NCBI GenBank assembly: GCA_017477205.1
Contig: JAFUXE010000052.1
Coordinates: 1 to 34,487 of the forward strand
Direction of reading: 5' to 3'
DNA length: 34,487 nucleotides
DNA from: Alloprevotella sp.
Lineage (GTDB): Bacteria > Bacteroidota > Bacteroidia > Bacteroidales > Bacteroidaceae
A model generated the notes under the pieces. It saw only the letters and a program-made list of their open reading frames with translations. It made no database searches and was not told the DNA's origin. Made by a program: the position numbers and the translations under genes. This document shows, piece by piece, positions 30,878 through 34,487 of the stretch; within the stretch, counting starts at the first letter, position 1; each line of letters begins with the position of its first letter.

Positions 30878-32320
30878 TCACCCCACGCTGCCTTCCAGCG
30901 ACACGCTGAGAAGCTTTTGTGCCTCAGCAGCAAATTCGTAGGGGAGCTTGTTGATGACGTCGCGGGCATAGCCACCGACGATGAGTCCTACGGCGTCCTC
31001 TATGGGTATGCCGCGCTGGCGGCAGTAGAGGAGCTGGTCTTCGGAGATGCGGGATGTCGTGGCCTCATGTTCCACGATGGCATCGTCGCGCTGTACGTCG
31101 ATGTAGGGGAAGGTATGGGCACCACACCGCGAGCCGAGCAGCAGGGAGTCGCAGGAACTGTAGTTGCGGGCACCTGCTGCGGCTGGTCCCACGCGGACAA
31201 GGCCGCGATAGGAGTTCTGGCTGCGACCCGCTGAGATGCCTTTGGATATGATTGTGCTGCGCGTTCCGGGTGCAAGGTGTATCATCTTTGTTCCCGTATC
31301 GGCCTCCTGATGGTTGTTGGTGAGCGCCACGCTGTAGAATTCAGCTTGCGAGTCCTCACCGGAGAGTATGCAGGAGGGGTACTTCCACGTGATGGCACTT
31401 CCCGTTTCCACCTGTGTCCACGACAGACGGGCACGTGCACCGCGCAGATGTCCGCGCTTGGTGACGAGGTTCAGTACGCCTCCGCGTCCCTCTTTGTCGC
31501 CCGGGTACCAGTTCTGTACGGTGCTGTATTTCACCTCCGCGTCCTTTTCGACAACAATCTCCACGATGGCCGCGTGCAGCTGGTTCTCGTCGCGCATCGG
31601 CGCAGTGCAGCCTTCGAGGTAGGAGACGTAGGCTCCTTCGTCGCACACGATGAGGGTGCGCTCAAACTGCCCTGTGCCGCGTGCGTTGATGCGGAAGTAG
31701 GTGGACAGTTCCATGGGGCAGCGCACGCCCTTGGGGATATAGACAAAGGAACCGTCGGAGAATACGGCCGAGTTCAGTGCCGCATAGAAATTGTCGGCAT
31801 AGGGCACGACGCTGCCGAGGTATTTCCGCACCAGCTGCGGGTGCTCGCGTACGGCTTCGCTGATGCTGCAAAAGACGATGCCCTTCTCCTGGAGTTTCTC
31901 CTTGAACGTGGTCTTCACGCTCACGGAGTCCATGACGGCATCCACCGCCGTGCCGCTGAGTGCCATGCGCTCCTCAAGGGGTATGCCGAGCTTGTCGAAG
32001 GTCTTGATAAGCTCAGGGTCGATTTCTCCCTTTCCACGGGAAGGGTCGGGAGTAGTCGGTGCGGCGTAGTAGGAGATGGCCTGGTAGTCGATGTCGGGAA
32101 GGTTCACGTGCGCCCATCGGGGCTGCGTCATCGTCTGCCAGTGGCGGAACGCCTTCAGGCGGAAGGCCAGCAGCCATTCCGGCTCGCCTTTCTTCTGCGA
32201 GATGAGCCGCACCACGTCCTCGTTGAGCCCCACGGGAATGACGTCCGTCTCCACGTCGGTCGTGAAGCCGTATTCGTATTCCTTTTCGGCAAAGGAGTTA
32301 AGAAGTTCTTCGTCGGACAT
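30878..32320 (-). CDS. sufB: Fe-S cluster assembly scaffold SufB
   Basis: SufB is the cytoplasmic scaffold subunit of the SUF system, acting with SufC and SufD to build Fe-S clusters. The 480-aa length is normal. It has the N-terminal [18 protein letters not shown], the family block [19 protein letters not shown], the beta-helix core with [20 protein letters not shown] (containing the scaffold-type Cys), [20 protein letters not shown] and the C-terminal [20 protein letters not shown] with [19 protein letters not shown]. It lies 7 nt after cvpA and infB in a typical Bacteroidales order. No sufC, sufD or sufS follows in the window, although I would expect them directly downstream. Confidence 0.96.
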   Translation of the reverse strand: MSDEELLNSFAEKEYEYGFTTDVETDVIPVGLNEDVVRLISQKKGEPEWLLAFRLKAFRHWQTMTQPRWAHVNLPDIDYQAISYYAAPTTPDPSRGKGEIDPELIKTFDKLGIPLEERMALSGTAVDAVMDSVSVKTTFKEKLQEKGIVFCSISEAVREHPQLVRKYLGSVVPYADNFYAALNSAVFSDGSFVYIPKGVRCPMELSTYFRINARGTGQFERTLIVCDEGAYVSYLEGCTAPMRDENQLHAAIVEIVVEKDAEVKYSTVQNWYPGDKEGRGGVLNLVTKRGHLRGARARLSWTQVETGSAITWKYPSCILSGEDSQAEFYSVALTNNHQEADTGTKMIHLAPGTRSTIISKGISAGRSQNSYRGLVRVGPAAAGARNYSSCDSLLLGSRCGAHTFPYIDVQRDDAIVEHEATTSRISEDQLLYCRQRGIPIEDAVGLIVGGYARDVINKLPYEFAAEAQKLLSVSLEGSVG

Positions 32321-32327
32321 GCTTCAA

Positions 32328-32870
32328 TTAACTTTCCGGGTTTCTCCCAAAATCTACCCACAGCGTGTCAGCTTGCAGCGTGTCCTCCTGCGGGGCAATG
32401 CCGTCGCCGAAGTCAGCGTGGGAGAAGAGCATGGACAGCAGGCCGCGTGCAGGCTCAAAGAGCCGTGAGCCCTGCGTCTTCTCCTCGTCGAGGATGCGCA
32501 GGCCGCTCATGACGTTTAGCACGCAGCTGATGAGGACTGCGAATTTCACGATACTCACCAGCGCGCCGAGCAGGCTGTTGGGAAGCCCCAGCTTCATACC
32601 CTTGAGCGCTTTCGTCAGCATGTTGGCCGCAAAGCCCAGCACGATGGGAACGATGATCCACAGCAGCAGGAATGCCACGACGTTGGTCAGGGCACCCATC
32701 TGCGAACCCGCCTGCGTCAGGTATTCACCCAGCTGCGAGTAGCACGTGGCGGCAATGAGCAGTCCCACGAGGAAGCCCAGCGCGGAAACCACTTCTTTCA
32801 AAAAGCCCTGCCTCCAGCCGGAGTATGCCGACCAGAGAAGCAGGACTATAAGGAATATGTCTATAAACAT
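32328..32870 (-). CDS. CvpA family membrane protein
   Basis: This is an inner-membrane protein of 180 aa with four predicted helices: MFIDIFLIVLLLWSAYSGW, VVSALGFLVGLLIAATCYS, MGALTNVVAFLLLWIIVPIV and LVSIVKFAVLISCVLNVMS. The family motif is GWRQGFLKEVVS at about 18-29. CvpA was named for colicin V production in E. coli; in Bacteroidetes it is a conserved neighbour of infB and sufB, and its molecular role is not settled. The start is 5 nt after the infB stop and its end is 7 nt before sufB, so the three are one transcript. Confidence 0.9.
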   Translation of the reverse strand: MFIDIFLIVLLLWSAYSGWRQGFLKEVVSALGFLVGLLIAATCYSQLGEYLTQAGSQMGALTNVVAFLLLWIIVPIVLGFAANMLTKALKGMKLGLPNSLLGALVSIVKFAVLISCVLNVMSGLRILDEEKTQGSRLFEPARGLLSMLFSHADFGDGIAPQEDTLQADTLWVDFGRNPES

Positions 32871-32875
32871 AGCGA

Positions 32876-34487
32876 TCAGAGCTTCTGCTTAATCTCAATC
32901 TCCTGGAAGGTTTCTATCATGTCGCCTTCCTTGATGTCGTTGCAGCCGGAGAGGCTGATACCGCACTCGAAGTTGGTACCTACCTCCTTCACGTCGTCCT
33001 TGAAGCGCTTCAGGGCATTGATGTCACCCGTGAAGACTACGATGCCGTCGCGGATGAGGCGTGCCTTGTTCGAGCGTGCCACCTTGCCGTCCATGACGTA
33101 GGCACCGGCCACGAGGCCCACCTTGGAGATGTGATATACCTGACGCACCTCGATGGTGGCGGTAACTTCCTCCTTCACGATGGGCTTCAGCAGGCCTTCC
33201 ATAGCCTGCTTCACGTCGTCGATGGCGTCGTATATGACGGAGTACTGGCGGATTTCCACGCCCTCCTTGTCGGCCAGCTTGCGGGCAGGCTGGCTGGGAC
33301 GCACCTGGAAGCCGACGATGACGGCCTGCGAGGCGGCTGCCAGCGTGACGTCGTTCTCGCTGATCTGTCCCACGCTCTTGTGGATTACGTTGACGGCAAT
33401 CTCGGGCGTGGAGAGCTTGATGAACGAGTCGGAGAGAGCCTCTACGGAACCGTCCACGTCGCCCTTGACGATGATGTTCAGCTCCTGATAGTTGCCCTGC
33501 TGGATGCGACGGCCAATCTCGTCGAGCGTCAGCATCTTCTGCGTGCGCAGGTTCTGTTCGCGCTGCAACTGCTCGCGCTTGGTGCAGATTTCGCGTGCCT
33601 CCTGCTCCGTGTCCATCACGTGGAACTGGTCGCCGGCCTGCGGGGCACCGTTAAAGCCCAGCAGCGTGGCGGCCATCGAGGGACCTATCTCCTGAATGCG
33701 CTGTCCGCGCTCGTTGAAGAGGGCGCGCACACGGCCGTAGTTGGTACCTGCCAGGACGATGTCGCCCTGGTGCAGCGTACCGTTGGAGACGAGCACCGTG
33801 GCCACGTAGCCGCGCCCCTTGTCGAGGGCACTCTCGATGATGGTACCTGTGGCCTTGCGGTTGGGGTTGGCACGCAGCTCCAGCATGTCGGCTTCAAGGA
33901 GCACCTTCTCCAGCAGTTCGTTGACGCCCATGCCCTTCTTTGCAGAGATGTCCTGGCTCTGGTACTTACCACCCCATTCTTCCACGAGGAGGTTCATGTT
34001 GGCCAGGGCTTCCTTGATCTTGTCGGGATTGGCCGCGGGCTTGTCTATCTTGTTGATGGCAAAGACGATGGGGACGCCGGCAGCCTGTGCGTGGTTGATG
34101 GCTTCCTTCGTCTGCGGCATGATGTCGTCGTCTGCAGCGATGATGATGATGGCGATGTCCGTCACCTGTGCACCGCGGGCACGCATGGCCGTGAAGGCTT
34201 CGTGGCCCGGCGTGTCAAGGAAGGTGATGTGGCGGCCGTCTTCCAGCGACACGTTGTAGGCACCGATGTGCTGCGTGATGCCGCCAGCCTCGCCGGCAAT
34301 GACATTGGTTTGTCGGATGTAGTCGAGCAACGATGTCTTACCATGATCGACGTGACCCATGACGGTGACAATGGGAGCGCGTGGCACGAGGTCTGCCTCG
34401 TCGTCCTCCACTTCGCTGACGGCGGCGCTGACTTCTGCGCTGACATATTCTGTGGTGAAGCCGAACTCCTCAGCCACAAGGTTGATG
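32876..34487 (-). CDS. infB: Translation initiation factor IF-2 (5' part beyond window)
   Basis: This GTPase brings fMet-tRNA to the 30S subunit and promotes subunit joining. The window holds about 537 codons of the C-terminal part; the frame runs off the right edge, where [10 protein letters not shown] is in frame, so the GTG at 34477 is internal. Visible motifs are G1 [21 protein letters not shown]3 [18 protein letters not shown]4 NKIDKP, then domain II ([20 protein letters not shown]), domain III and the C-terminal fMet-tRNA-binding domain ([40 protein letters not shown]). It ends 5 nt before cvpA. No anomaly is seen in the part present. Confidence 0.97.
   Translation of the reverse strand, partial: INLVAEEFGFTTEYVSAEVSAAVSEVEDDEADLVPRAPIVTVMGHVDHGKTSLLDYIRQTNVIAGEAGGITQHIGAYNVSLEDGRHITFLDTPGHEAFTAMRARGAQVTDIAIIIIAADDDIMPQTKEAINHAQAAGVPIVFAINKIDKPAANPDKIKEALANMNLLVEEWGGKYQSQDISAKKGMGVNELLEKVLLEADMLELRANPNRKATGTIIESALDKGRGYVATVLVSNGTLHQGDIVLAGTNYGRVRALFNERGQRIQEIGPSMAATLLGFNGAPQAGDQFHVMDTEQEAREICTKREQLQREQNLRTQKMLTLDEIGRRIQQGNYQELNIIVKGDVDGSVEALSDSFIKLSTPEIAVNVIHKSVGQISENDVTLAAASQAVIVGFQVRPSQPARKLADKEGVEIRQYSVIYDAIDDVKQAMEGLLKPIVKEEVTATIEVRQVYHISKVGLVAGAYVMDGKVARSNKARLIRDGIVVFTGDINALKRFKDDVKEVGTNFECGISLSGCNDIKEGDMIETFQEIEIKQKL

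Overview
This window looks like a chromosomal segment of a high-GC member of the Bacteroidales, most likely Prevotellaceae or a close relative. This is an inference from gene content. The signs are TAnnTTTG-type -7 promoter elements with few Shine-Dalgarno sites, DUF4252/ECF sigma loci, a TolC-HlyD-ABC pump beside an AraC regulator, secreted proteins ending in a Y-(D/N)-x-Q-G-(R/Q) tail, an ATP-type PEP carboxykinase, and the order infB-cvpA-sufB. No insertion sequence, phage, CRISPR or rRNA was seen. All genes but three (the AraC regulator, the GH95 enzyme and pckA) lie on the minus strand.

Layout. (1) 1-5.7 kb: a minus-strand operon for a YbhFSR-like ABC efflux pump (TolC-like outer-membrane protein, HlyD-like adaptor lipoprotein, tandem-NBD ATPase, two ABC-2 permeases, the last cut by the window edge), with a divergent AraC regulator at 5.8-6.8 kb. 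(2) 6.9-8.9 kb: DUF4252 - ECF sigma - membrane protein/putative anti-sigma - DUF4252, preceded by a candidate self-recognised ECF promoter. (3) 9.1-14.8 kb: a 63-aa peptide gene, a 1237-aa secreted multidomain protein and a 449-aa secreted protein, with a large nested palindrome between the last two. (4) 15.2-19.4 kb: a small heat-shock protein, a 692-bp regulatory region with a 23-bp tandem repeat, and a secreted GH95 glycosidase. (5) 19.5-24 kb: glmM, lgt, an AT-rich duplicated TonB_C gene and ychF. (6) 24.2-26.1 kb: pckA and tRNA-Leu(UAA). (7) 26.1-30.8 kb: a TM2 protein, tcdA, a secreted CotH-kinase protein with ricin-like modules, a zinc-ribbon lipoprotein and an SRPBCC protein. (8) 30.9 kb to the end: sufB, cvpA and the 3' part of infB.

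The most unusual signal is a family of short, GC-rich, palindromic dispersed repeats. They sit inside coding sequences without breaking the frame: three in one ABC permease, two more in its partner permease, and one near the N-terminus of lgt. Other copies abut the stop codons of the HlyD gene and ychF. They behave like protein-coding palindromic elements (compare Rickettsia RPEs). Two copies form perfect 34-bp inverted repeats around the AT-rich TonB_C gene. Other things worth a look are the 23-bp tandem array upstream of the GH95 gene, the nested three-palindrome element near 13.2 kb, the ECF/DUF4252 circuit, and the CotH/lipoprotein pair.
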